Assembly: GCF_003627055.1 (NCBI RefSeq)
Contig: NZ_CP032624.1
Span: 1,922,001-1,986,000 of the forward strand
Direction: 5' to 3'
Origin: Gryllotalpicola protaetiae
GTDB lineage: Bacteria; Actinomycetota; Actinomycetes; Actinomycetales; Microbacteriaceae
DNA length: 64,000 bases
Each line of letters starts with the position of its first letter. Position 1 is the stretch's first letter. Position numbers and translations under genes: made by a program. The notes beneath the pieces are model-generated. The model was not told the DNA's origin. It did no database searches and saw only the letters and a program-made list of their open reading frames with translations. Positions 1 through 8,331 of the stretch are shown in pieces.

Positions 1-1530
1 GTAGACGTCTTCTGTGCCCGAGGGCCGTGCGGCGAACCATGCGTTCTCGGTGACGACCTTCACGCCCCCGACGGCTGCGCCGTTCCCTGGGGCCTCCGAG
101 AGCTTCGCCACGATCGGCTCGCCCGCGAGTTCGGTCGCGGTGATCGCCTCACCTGAGAGCTTCGAGAGCTTCGCCTTCTGCTCCTTCGTCGCTGCGGCGT
201 CGATGCGCTCGTAGACGGGGTCGCCGAACTTCTCGGTCAGCTCGCGGTACAGCTGCGACGGCGACTTTCCGGTGACGGCGATGATCTCGCTGGCGAGCAG
301 TGCGAGCAGGATGCCGTCCTTGTCGGTCGTCCAGGCGGTGCCGTCGGTGCGCAGGAACGAGGCGCCGGCCGACTCCTCGCCGCCGAACCCGACCGAGCCG
401 TCGACGAGTCCGGGGACGAACCACTTGAACCCGACCGGGACCTCCCAGAGCTTCCTGCCCAACTCGGCGGCGACCCGGTCGATGATCGACGACGACACCA
501 GGGTCTTCCCGATCGCGGCATCCGCCCGCCACTCGGGTCGGTGCGTGTAGAGGTACTGGATCGCCACGGCCAGATAGTGGTTCGGGTTCAGCAGGCCGCC
601 GTCGGGCGTCACGATGCCGTGCCGGTCGGCGTCGGCGTCGTTGCCCGTGACGACCTGGAACTCGTCCTTGTGCTCGAGAACGCTCGCCATGACGTTCTTG
701 CTCGACGGGTCCATGCGGATCTTCTCGTCCCAGTCGAGCGTCATGAAGGCCCACTTGGGGTCGACGAGCGGGTTCACCACGGTCAGGTCGAGCCCGTACT
801 TCTCGCCGATCAGCTGCCAGTAGGCGACGGACGCCCCGCCGAGCGGGTCGGCCCCGATCTTCACGCCGGCGGACCTGATCGCATCGATGTCGATGATGTT
901 GACGAGGTCGGCCACGTACTCCTCGCGGAAGTCATAGCCCTCGACGGCGCTCGGCTCTGCGCGCTCGACGCCCTTCAGGCCGCCGGCGATCAGCTCGTTG
1001 GCGCGGTTCGCGATCCAGCTGGTGGCGTCGGTGTCGGCGGGGCCGCCGTGCGGCGGGTTGTACTTGAAGCCGCCGTCGCGCGGCGGGTTGTGCGACGGCG
1101 TTACGACGATGCCGTCGGCGAGCGGCTTGCCCGGGTGTTCCTTGTTGTACTTGATGATCGCGTGGCTCACGGCGGGCGTCGGCACGTAGCCGTCGTGCGC
1201 GTCGGTGTACACCTCGATCTGGTTGCCGATGAGCACCTCGAGCGCGGTCGTGAGCGCCGGGCCGGAGAGCACGTGGGTGTCGGCGCCGATGAACAGCGGG
1301 CCGGTGATGCCCTGCGTCTCGCGGTATTCGACGATCGCCTGGGTGCAGGCGGCGATGTGGTCTTCGTTGAACGCGGTGTCAAGCGAGCTGCCGCGGTGGC
1401 CGGAGGTGCCGAACACGACGCGCTGTGCGGGGTTCGCGGCGTCGGGCTTGAGGTCGTAGTAGGCCCTCACGACCGCTTCGTCATCGATGAGATCGGATTC
1501 CTGCGCGTACGTCCCTGCACGTGAACTCAT
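1..1530 (-). CDS. pgm: Phosphoglucomutase, alpha-D-glucose-1-phosphate specific (3' end outside window)
   Basis: Interconverts glucose 1-phosphate and glucose 6-phosphate in the cytoplasm, linking glycolysis to glycogen and cell-wall sugar synthesis. Reading the minus strand from the ATG at 1530 gives MSSRAGTYAQ..., then the N-terminal GTSGHRG motif (about residues 41-47) and the phosphoserine loop VVTPSHNPP with the catalytic serine near residue 146. A metal-binding TGNDADADRHG motif and the sugar-binding GGEESAGASF follow. About 510 codons are visible; the family is usually about 545 residues, so some 35 C-terminal codons lie beyond the left edge, where the phosphate-binding RPSGTED motif is just visible. 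The gene stands alone, with the DUF222 gene ending 79 bases upstream on the same strand. Identification is from several family motifs and is secure. Confidence 0.96.
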   Translation of the reverse strand, partial: MSSRAGTYAQESDLIDDEAVVRAYYDLKPDAANPAQRVVFGTSGHRGSSLDTAFNEDHIAACTQAIVEYRETQGITGPLFIGADTHVLSGPALTTALEVLIGNQIEVYTDAHDGYVPTPAVSHAIIKYNKEHPGKPLADGIVVTPSHNPPRDGGFKYNPPHGGPADTDATSWIANRANELIAGGLKGVERAEPSAVEGYDFREEYVADLVNIIDIDAIRSAGVKIGADPLGGASVAYWQLIGEKYGLDLTVVNPLVDPKWAFMTLDWDEKIRMDPSSKNVMASVLEHKDEFQVVTGNDADADRHGIVTPDGGLLNPNHYLAVAIQYLYTHRPEWRADAAIGKTLVSSSIIDRVAAELGRKLWEVPVGFKWFVPGLVDGSVGFGGEESAGASFLRTDGTAWTTDKDGILLALLASEIIAVTGKSPSQLYRELTEKFGDPVYERIDAAATKEQKAKLSKLSGEAITATELAGEPIVAKLSEAPGNGAAVGGVKVVTENAWFAARPSGTEDVY

Positions 1531-1609
1531 AGCACCCATCCTGGCAGGGGCCGCGGCGGTCGCGACAGTGGTTGAGGTGGTCCCGGATTCTTCCTATGTG
1601 CGGTGCGAT

Positions 1610-3091
1610 TCACGCGAGTTCCCCTTCTGCTCGCAGCTGTGCGATGACACCGTGTTTGGGGATGAGCCGAGTGGGGTCTTGGCCGGGCCAAAGCAGCCAA
1701 TAGGTAGAACCGCGGCGCTCGATGCGGCCGCCGTTGTTGTGCAAGTTGAGGTGATCGAACTTGCACAGGCTGACGCCGTCCTTCGTCTCGGTCTTCTGGT
1801 TCCGGGTGCTCTCGGACCACGGGTTGATGTGGTGTGCTTCAGTGGCCTCCGGCGGCATGGTGCAGGCGGGCATCAGGCAGCCGCCGTCGCGCAATGCCAT
1901 GGCTCGGCGCTGCCGCGTGGAGAAGGTTCTCTCGGCCTTGGTGGCATCTAGGCTTTGCCCGGTGTCGTCGAAGAGGACGCCGGCGGCCGCTCCGTCGCAA
2001 ATCGCGGTGACGAGCTGCGCGCCGGTGATCGGCTGAGGTTTCCCATCAATCCACCCGACGCCGTCCGCGGGCGGCGGCGGTTCCTGGCCGGCGCGACGGA
2101 GCGTGTCGGCGGCGATCGCCTTCTTCAACTCGGTGCGGGTGACGGCGATGTTGACCGTGGGCGCGTACTTGCCGAAGATGCCGGAGGTCGTGACACCGGC
2201 GGTGAGAAAGGCAGTGAACGTGTCGGCGAGGAGCTGCTCGTTGGTGCGGGAGTCCTGCTGAAGCTCCTCGGCGCGGGCGCGTTCCTCATCGGTCATGAAC
2301 CGCGGGCCGCCGAGCCGCGGCGCAAGGCGGCGGAAGATCGGGGTCCAGATCTGCGCGTCGGTCAGGGGGTCCACGAGCAGGTCGTACTTGACCATGCCGT
2401 CGGCGCGCACGGTGCGCCTCAGCGACCGCTGCTCGAAGAGGCGGCCGGCGTTCTGCTGTGCCCATTCCCTGTCGAGGCATGCGCGGACGGCTTTGGCTGC
2501 CTTCTCGACGGACTCTGGCGTCAGCTCGCCCTCCCAGCAATCAGAGATCAGGCGCAGCGCAGCCGCGCGAAAGACTCCCGCGCTTTCAAGGTCTTGGGGC
2601 TTTCCAAGGCCGATCGTGAGCCGGTCGCCATGCTCGGCCGACAGCCAGCCGTTCCTCACCGCGACCGCGATCGGCACCGACCAGTCCCCAGCCAAGTCGG
2701 CAAGCACTTTGAGCGAGCGGGGCGCGGGCGTAGCCTCCGCCAGCTCGACGATCGGTGCGACGTCATGCGCGGTTTCGAGCATTCCGCCCAGACGCACGGC
2801 CTTCTTCGCATCGCCGAGCGACGAGCCGGTCACCTTCTGCACCAACTCGGCCCCATTCCGCAGGCCGGCTTTCCGTGCAAGGGACTCGGCACCGAGCTCA
2901 CGCGCGGACTTCCGCTCGATGTCGGAGGCCACCAATGCAATAGACGCGTCGACGCTGCGCCGAAGCGCCGAGAGCTCCTCGAGCAGCGCGAGCTGTTCCG
3001 ACCCGGCAAGCCCGGAGACGTCACCTGCGCACGGCAGAGCGCCGACCGCTGCTGCGGCCAGGGAGTGCACCCGCTCGACGATTCTCGACAT
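1610..3091 (-). CDS. DUF222 (13E12-repeat family) protein with C-terminal HNH endonuclease domain
   Basis: This 493-residue protein has the architecture of the abundant actinobacterial DUF222/HNH family: a long alpha-helical N-terminal region (residues about 20-330) followed by an HNH nuclease fold. The nuclease part shows a paired-cysteine knuckle (CLMPAC), then EAHHINPWSE and LCKFDHLNLHNNGG near the C-terminus, i.e. the two-histidine motif and the final N/H metal ligand. Members are predicted DNA nucleases and often occur as multiple copies per genome, but a cellular role is not established. It lies immediately downstream of the Wadjet operon on the same strand, 100 bases after jetD ends, with its own AT-rich upstream segment containing the palindrome GAATATTC (around 3131-3138). 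I infer its own promoter rather than membership of the operon. The ATG at 3091 gives MSRIVERVHSL. Confidence 0.85.
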   Translation of the reverse strand: MSRIVERVHSLAAAAVGALPCAGDVSGLAGSEQLALLEELSALRRSVDASIALVASDIERKSARELGAESLARKAGLRNGAELVQKVTGSSLGDAKKAVRLGGMLETAHDVAPIVELAEATPAPRSLKVLADLAGDWSVPIAVAVRNGWLSAEHGDRLTIGLGKPQDLESAGVFRAAALRLISDCWEGELTPESVEKAAKAVRACLDREWAQQNAGRLFEQRSLRRTVRADGMVKYDLLVDPLTDAQIWTPIFRRLAPRLGGPRFMTDEERARAEELQQDSRTNEQLLADTFTAFLTAGVTTSGIFGKYAPTVNIAVTRTELKKAIAADTLRRAGQEPPPPADGVGWIDGKPQPITGAQLVTAICDGAAAGVLFDDTGQSLDATKAERTFSTRQRRAMALRDGGCLMPACTMPPEATEAHHINPWSESTRNQKTETKDGVSLCKFDHLNLHNNGGRIERRGSTYWLLWPGQDPTRLIPKHGVIAQLRAEGELA

Positions 3092-3191
3092 GCCGGAAGA
3101 CTAGAACGAGCCGCCGACATTCGACGCGGAATATTCAAATATGTGTACGTAACTTCGGATTGTTCGCCTGTGTGCGGAAAGACACCCGCAA

Positions 3192-4346
3192 CTACGCATC
3201 ACCGGCGCATGCCTCGTCAAGAGCGGCCAGCGCCGCGGCCCAGGGAATGCGCTCTTGCTCCAGCCGTACATTGCCCTCGGATCGCAAGCGATCAAGTGCC
3301 TGGCGCTCGCCCGTCGTCAGCGTCGGCATCTCCCCGCGCGCGGGAGTCGGTTCCGGCACCCAGAGGTCGCGATGAGCAATGAGCGTCTTTTCATCCATCA
3401 GAGTGCTCGTCACGTTGTGGTGCCCGGCGCGGAGGCGGTGAAGGATTGCGAAACCGTTCGAGTCGAGATCGCCCCAGTAGATGACTCGACTGTTTTGCAC
3501 CCACGGAACCGCGCGCAAGGCATCAACGGCATATCCGGCTCCATGGATGACGACGGTGCCCGACCGTGCGGGCATTGCGAGCACCGACTCGAGATTCTCG
3601 AAAACCAGCACGTTTGCCGGTCTCAGGGCGAGAGTTGCGAGTTCGTTCGGAGGCGCAGCGAAGTCGAGCGGGCCAGACCTGACCAGAGCGGGATCGAGAA
3701 CACGCACCCGAACCAGCCGGTCGGCCTCCGTGAGCCCGAGCGACTCGGCTCCGGTCAGCGCACGGAAGAACGCCATCACGAAACCCCGATGCGATCCCAG
3801 CCATTTGGTGTCGATGCCACGGATGGGGAGCTGCCGTGGCCGATATCCGGACACGGGGTTGTCCCGAAGCCACTCGATGACGTCGAGAGCAGTCTCAAAG
3901 GTGTGGTCATCGAGCTCGAGAAGCGGTCCGCCCTGTGCCCGCACGCCCACGGCGACAGCTTCGTCGTGGCCGAAACGCTCGAACACTATCTCGGCACGGC
4001 GTTGCAGCCGGAACCAATCCCGTTCTCCCTTGCCGCCGGAGAATCGTGCAATTGCATCTGCGCCGGTGACGGTAAGCGACTCCGGCACCCGTTGAGCGCC
4101 GACGCGTGCCCAACTACGCAAGGCCCAGCGCACGACGACGTCGTCGGAGGAGTCGAGGGCACTCCATTCGCGAGCCCACGCCTCTGCCGCAGCCGGGTCG
4201 GAGAGCACAGACTTCTCTGAGGGGGGCTTGAGGCCGAACGTGAGCGCGACCTCGGACGCCGGCTGCGGAAGACCCGCAGCCCAGGAGCGCGCCGCGGTGC
4301 GCAGCCGGGCCGTCGCTCTCACACGGGCTTCGGCGACAGTGATCAC
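3192..4346 (-). CDS. jetD: Wadjet protein JetD (DUF3322/DUF2220, Toprim nuclease subunit)
   Basis: JetD is the DNA-cleaving subunit of Wadjet, which linearises small circular DNA such as plasmids after the SMC complex has extruded it. The 384-residue protein has an N-terminal DUF3322 arm, a conserved RGIDTKWLGSHRG segment (about 177-189) and a C-terminal Toprim-like DUF2220 domain with its acidic triad visible: E250 in LVFENLE and D293/D295 in YWGDLDSNG. The GTG start at 4346 overlaps the jetC stop codon in a GTGA, so translation is probably coupled. It is the last gene of jetABCD. Nothing in the active site looks degraded, so the system appears competent. Family assignment rests on these motifs and on the gene order, which matches described type I Wadjet loci. 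Confidence 0.93.
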   Translation of the reverse strand: MITVAEARVRATARLRTAARSWAAGLPQPASEVALTFGLKPPSEKSVLSDPAAAEAWAREWSALDSSDDVVVRWALRSWARVGAQRVPESLTVTGADAIARFSGGKGERDWFRLQRRAEIVFERFGHDEAVAVGVRAQGGPLLELDDHTFETALDVIEWLRDNPVSGYRPRQLPIRGIDTKWLGSHRGFVMAFFRALTGAESLGLTEADRLVRVRVLDPALVRSGPLDFAAPPNELATLALRPANVLVFENLESVLAMPARSGTVVIHGAGYAVDALRAVPWVQNSRVIYWGDLDSNGFAILHRLRAGHHNVTSTLMDEKTLIAHRDLWVPEPTPARGEMPTLTTGERQALDRLRSEGNVRLEQERIPWAAALAALDEACAGDA

Positions 4347-7300
4347 TCGAGTTCCTCGAACACGGCGGTTGAGGCGTGAGATGCCTGACGCGTCGGGTTC
4401 GAGACCGCAGTGACGGCACCGACATACGGCTCGATCGTCTGCAAGAGCTTGTTCGGCGTCGCGAGCACGAGATGGAAGCCGAACTCGACGAAGACATCCA
4501 GCGCCATGCGGGTGTATTGGGCATCGGCCTTGTCGAATGCCTCGTCGAGCACGACCGTCCCATAGGCGGGGTGCGCATCGTCAGCGTCGGCGAGTTGGTA
4601 GCGCAGCGCGGCCGCGAGGCAGAAGACGACGAGCTTTTGCTGCTGGCCGCCGGACATCGCGGCACCTGAGTCGTAACTCGCGTGCCGGAAGCCGTTCTCG
4701 TCGACCTCGTGTGCGAGGAACGTCATGTGCCGACGCGTATCAAGGCATTGCTCGCGCCAGACGCGGTCGGCGCCTTCGCTCGATCCGAATCGAGTCATGA
4801 GTTCGGCCAGGGTCCCGAATCGTTCCTCTGCAGCCTCGAGTGATTCGTCACCCCATGAGCCGTCGACGATCGTCTTCAGATCATCCATGAATTGCCGAAC
4901 CATCGGTCCGCGGCGCACTTTGGGCTCGATCTGAAGGAAGCGACCGACGTCGAACGGTGAGCGCAGAAGCGAAGCGTTGACGGGCTCGACGCGTTCGACG
5001 ACGGCAGCAGGGGCGTCGAGAATTTCGGAGCGCAGATGTCCGATGAGTTCGCGCGACTTGTCTCGCAGCAGCCGCTTGAAATCCTCGACATGCTCGGGGA
5101 GGCGGTGGGCGCGAATGTTCTCGAGCACGGCAAGATAACCGCGTCGGTCGTCGACATCTGCTGAGAGATCCGCGGATGCCGCAGGCCAACGTGTCTTGAA
5201 CTGCGTCGCACCCTCGACGAATTCGCTCCGTGCCAAGCCGGCGTCGGACTTCGCCGCGCGCTCCTGCCCGAACAGCTCGGTCAGTACTTTTTGCCCGACG
5301 GTTGCGATGCTTTCGCGGGTGAGGCTGCGCTGAACGCGGCGGTAGCGCTCCGCGAGTTCGGTGCTGTCGCCGTCACTCGGCGCCTGCGAGTCCGCGACCT
5401 CGGCCTGGAGCCTCTCGATCTCGGTGCCGAGCACGGCGAGCGTTGTCGCGGCGCTGCGACGCCGCTGCTCGACGTCGGCTGCGTGATCGGCCAGCCGCTT
5501 GAACTCGCGTTCGGCATCGCGCACCTGTTCCGTCGCTGCCTTCAACTCTGAGTTGTCGCGAGTCAGCTCGTCGAGCTCGGCGTTCAGTGCCGCAACCGTG
5601 CGCGTGGCGGCTGCCCTGTCGAAGTCTGCCCAGTCCTGGCGCAGCAGGGCGCCGAGCACGGCCTGGCGTCGCTGCGTCGCCGTGCGCTGCTTCTCGAACG
5701 CGTCCATGCGGCGCGTCCACTCATCGAATTCGGCGGCTACGGCCTGACGGCGCGCGAGCAACCCCTCGAGCTTGGCGTCGTTGTCACCGAGGACCCATTC
5801 GGACCGATCATCGACTCGGCTCCGGTCGTCCTTCTCGTAGCGGCGGTCACCGCTCTTGACTTGCCCGTTGATCGTTACGGCCCGACGCTCTCGGGCGAGC
5901 TCGTCGGCGGATTCGACACAGGCGTAGTCGAATGACTCGGAAAGGCGATGCGAGACCCACGCGCCGAAGTCGGATTCGGCGACCGTCAGACGATTGACGA
6001 GTGAGCGCGAACTGGCCGCCGGGGACGGCGAGGGAGCACGACCAGGCACGGCTTCGAACACGAGCCTGCCGTTGAGGTGAGTCTTCTCGGTGTGGCTGAG
6101 CACCGCAGCCAAGTCGTCGTCGCGCACCAGCATCGTCAGAGCGAGCGGACGCACGACGCGCTCGATCGCCCCCGCCCATCCGGCGAACTCCGCCTGCACG
6201 TCCATCAGTTCGGCGGCGAAGGGCAGCGCCTTCTCGGGAATGCCGATAGCAGCTGCGATGCGCCCTCGCAGCTGCTGCAGCCCGAGCGGTACGTTGCTCC
6301 CTCCGCGGCGGAGATGGTCGATCTGCGCGTCCAACTCCGCAAGGTTCCGCTTGCTCTGGAAGTACGCAGGGTGAAGGTCATCGTCGTGGCCCGTCGTCGG
6401 CGACTCGTCGATCTCATGACGGGCGGCCAGGCGTAGCTGCTCGTATTCGTCCGCGGCCTGCGGAGCGCCTTCCACTCCGACCTCGGCGAGCTGCTCGGCG
6501 AGCTGCCGCCACCGGCGGTCCACGCCCGAAGCGGACGACTCGGCTTCGTCGATCCGAGCACGCAGCTGGATGACGTCGCCGGCACCAAGACCGCTTTCGC
6601 GTTGCTGGGCGGCCCGCAGGATCGAAGCCGCCGCTTCGCTCTCGGCAGCGGCCGCCAGGGCCTGGCCTGCCAGGCGTGCGACGGCTTCTTCTGCAACCGC
6701 GTGGTCCAGTCGCGCGAGGCGCAGTGCTTCACGCGATTGCCAGGCGCCCAGCATCGCGGCAAGACGCGCGGCGTCGGTGGCGCGTCGGTCGGCGCGTTCG
6801 AAGCGCTCCGCCGCGGCGGCAAGACCGGTGAGGTGCTCGGCCTGTTTGCGCAGTTCGACCACGTGGTCGTGCGCGCGGCGCAACTCGTCGAACTGTTCGA
6901 CCGCGTTCTTCGCGAGAGCGAACGTCTTCGGTTCGTCGAGCATGAAGTCCCGGAACAGTTGATCGAGGCTGTCGAGGTTCTTCGCCGATTGCGTCTTGTG
7001 CAGCAGATGCAGTGCCGCGTCCGATCCGAACTTGAGCAGCGAGCGGAGTCGCGCGTAGAAGGCGGTGTGCTTGCCGTTGCTCGTGACAACGGCATCAGGC
7101 CAGGCTGACTGCAGCCTGCGGACGTCGATGCCGTTGCCCACGAACTCGCCGAAGGCCGAGAGATCGACGGCACTCCGCGTGATCACGCACGCATCGCTGA
7201 GGTCCGCCCGCGTCGTCCCCGTGCCGCGGGCAAAGAACAGGCGACATGCGCTGACCGCATTGCCGGCGCCATCGCTGTAGCGTAGAAGGATGCCGCTCCA

Positions 7301-7648
7301 GGTGGGCCGCGGTCGCAAGTAGGTGCTGATGACGCGGTCTTCGAACTCGTCGGTCGTGCGGGTCCAAGCGCCGCGCACGTAACTCACGAGGCTGCGTTGG
7401 TCCGCGCGCGAGCCGGCACCCTGGGCGGCGAGGTTGAATCGCAGCCACTTGTCGGGCGTGAGGACGGCCGCGATCCCGTCGAGCAGAGATGACTTCCCGG
7501 ACCCGGACGGGCCGGTGATCAGTTGTCCCTTGCGGGCCATCGGCATTCGATGCAGACCGTCGAAAGTGCCCCAGTTCGCGAGCTGGACCTCTGCAAGGCG
7601 CCACTGACCGACGGCGGACTCCTCATTCCAGTTGTGCTGCGCGGTCAT
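4343..7648 (-). CDS. jetC: Wadjet protein JetC (SMC/MukB-like coiled-coil ATPase)
   Basis: JetC is the SMC-like motor of Wadjet, dimerising and using ATP to extrude DNA loops. From the chosen ATG it has about 1101 residues. Walker A is TGPSGSGKSS near residues 45-54 (K52); the middle is helical coiled-coil rich in R, E, A and L around a hinge; the C-terminal head has signature SGGQQQ near 999 and Walker B VVLDEAFDKAD with D/E near 1035-1036. I prefer the ATG at 7648 over the TTG/ATG at 7660 because it forms an ATGA overlap with the jetB stop and has a GGAG about 6 bases upstream, whereas the earlier codon has none. Length and head motifs match JetC; ordinary SMC proteins lack this context. 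It lies between jetB and jetD. Confidence 0.93.
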   Translation of the reverse strand: MTAQHNWNEESAVGQWRLAEVQLANWGTFDGLHRMPMARKGQLITGPSGSGKSSLLDGIAAVLTPDKWLRFNLAAQGAGSRADQRSLVSYVRGAWTRTTDEFEDRVISTYLRPRPTWSGILLRYSDGAGNAVSACRLFFARGTGTTRADLSDACVITRSAVDLSAFGEFVGNGIDVRRLQSAWPDAVVTSNGKHTAFYARLRSLLKFGSDAALHLLHKTQSAKNLDSLDQLFRDFMLDEPKTFALAKNAVEQFDELRRAHDHVVELRKQAEHLTGLAAAAERFERADRRATDAARLAAMLGAWQSREALRLARLDHAVAEEAVARLAGQALAAAAESEAAASILRAAQQRESGLGAGDVIQLRARIDEAESSASGVDRRWRQLAEQLAEVGVEGAPQAADEYEQLRLAARHEIDESPTTGHDDDLHPAYFQSKRNLAELDAQIDHLRRGGSNVPLGLQQLRGRIAAAIGIPEKALPFAAELMDVQAEFAGWAGAIERVVRPLALTMLVRDDDLAAVLSHTEKTHLNGRLVFEAVPGRAPSPSPAASSRSLVNRLTVAESDFGAWVSHRLSESFDYACVESADELARERRAVTINGQVKSGDRRYEKDDRSRVDDRSEWVLGDNDAKLEGLLARRQAVAAEFDEWTRRMDAFEKQRTATQRRQAVLGALLRQDWADFDRAAATRTVAALNAELDELTRDNSELKAATEQVRDAEREFKRLADHAADVEQRRRSAATTLAVLGTEIERLQAEVADSQAPSDGDSTELAERYRRVQRSLTRESIATVGQKVLTELFGQERAAKSDAGLARSEFVEGATQFKTRWPAASADLSADVDDRRGYLAVLENIRAHRLPEHVEDFKRLLRDKSRELIGHLRSEILDAPAAVVERVEPVNASLLRSPFDVGRFLQIEPKVRRGPMVRQFMDDLKTIVDGSWGDESLEAAEERFGTLAELMTRFGSSEGADRVWREQCLDTRRHMTFLAHEVDENGFRHASYDSGAAMSGGQQQKLVVFCLAAALRYQLADADDAHPAYGTVVLDEAFDKADAQYTRMALDVFVEFGFHLVLATPNKLLQTIEPYVGAVTAVSNPTRQASHASTAVFEELE

Positions 7649-8331
7649 CGCTCGCTCCATTCCAGGTCAAGCTCGATGGCGTCAGGCTCGTCGCTCTGAG
7701 CGATGTTTCGGTATTCGGCTTCGAGCGCTCTGACGCGGTCGTCGTCGACGAGCAGCTTGAGCACCGGCGAGATCTCAACGCGTTCGTCGCCGGATCCCGA
7801 GGTATGGACGACGCGCAGCTTGTTGAGCATGTTCGACCACGACGAGTTGAGCCGCTTCTCGAACCCCACGGGGTCGACGGCGGTGTCGTAGACCCGAAGC
7901 TGATCGAAGATCTCGTCTTTGCCGACGATGACGCGCCGCTCGCCGTGGGCTGCGAGCATCGCCTGCCGGAGCACGAGCAACATAACGGTGTCGAGGAAGG
8001 TGAGCGAGACGGTGCGCACCGTTGCGGGTGCCTCGAACTCCGCCGTTGACGCCTTCCGGACGAATGCGAACTCGTCGTCGCGATCGATGATCAGATCCAG
8101 GAACAGCTCGTGCAGGCGCGAGCGAATGGCGCGCTCGTCGGCAAGCAGCGCCGCCCACGACCTGGGCCGTTCGACGCCCGAGAGGTACGGCCCCTTCAGG
8201 AGGAGCAAGAGTGCTCGCCGCGAGCCGTCGGCAAGCACCCCGGAGTCGCCGGGCCAGAGCGAGGTGCGAGCGGTATCGCCGTCTGCGCCGTCGAGCACGT
8301 CCGCGTCGACATTCGTCGTGTCGTCTGACAT
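7645..8331 (-). CDS. jetB: Wadjet protein JetB (DUF4194, MukE-like kite subunit)
   Basis: JetB is the small kite-type subunit that dimerises and bridges the kleisin JetA and the SMC heads in Wadjet. The 228-residue reading frame begins at the ATG at 8331 (MSDDTTNVDADV), which overlaps the last base of the jetA stop in a TGATG arrangement and follows a GAGAGGA ribosome site by 7 bases. An in-frame extension up to 8499 exists but runs entirely inside jetA and is arginine-rich shadow sequence, so I reject it. The body is acidic and winged-helix-like, with no catalytic motif expected and none seen. Identification depends on size, position second in the operon, and resemblance to DUF4194 (for example the region ALLADERAIRSRLHELFLDL). 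Confidence 0.88.
   Translation of the reverse strand: MSDDTTNVDADVLDGADGDTARTSLWPGDSGVLADGSRRALLLLLKGPYLSGVERPRSWAALLADERAIRSRLHELFLDLIIDRDDEFAFVRKASTAEFEAPATVRTVSLTFLDTVMLLVLRQAMLAAHGERRVIVGKDEIFDQLRVYDTAVDPVGFEKRLNSSWSNMLNKLRVVHTSGSGDERVEISPVLKLLVDDDRVRALEAEYRNIAQSDEPDAIELDLEWSER

Noticed and set aside
1610-3091. Treating the DUF222-HNH gene as a fifth Wadjet gene
   Set aside because: Described Wadjet systems have four subunits. The gene is separated by 100 bases with its own AT-rich upstream region.
541-3382. Long plus-strand frames (541-1524 and 1955-3382)
   Set aside because: They are antisense shadows of the phosphoglucomutase and the DUF222-HNH genes and have no family motifs.
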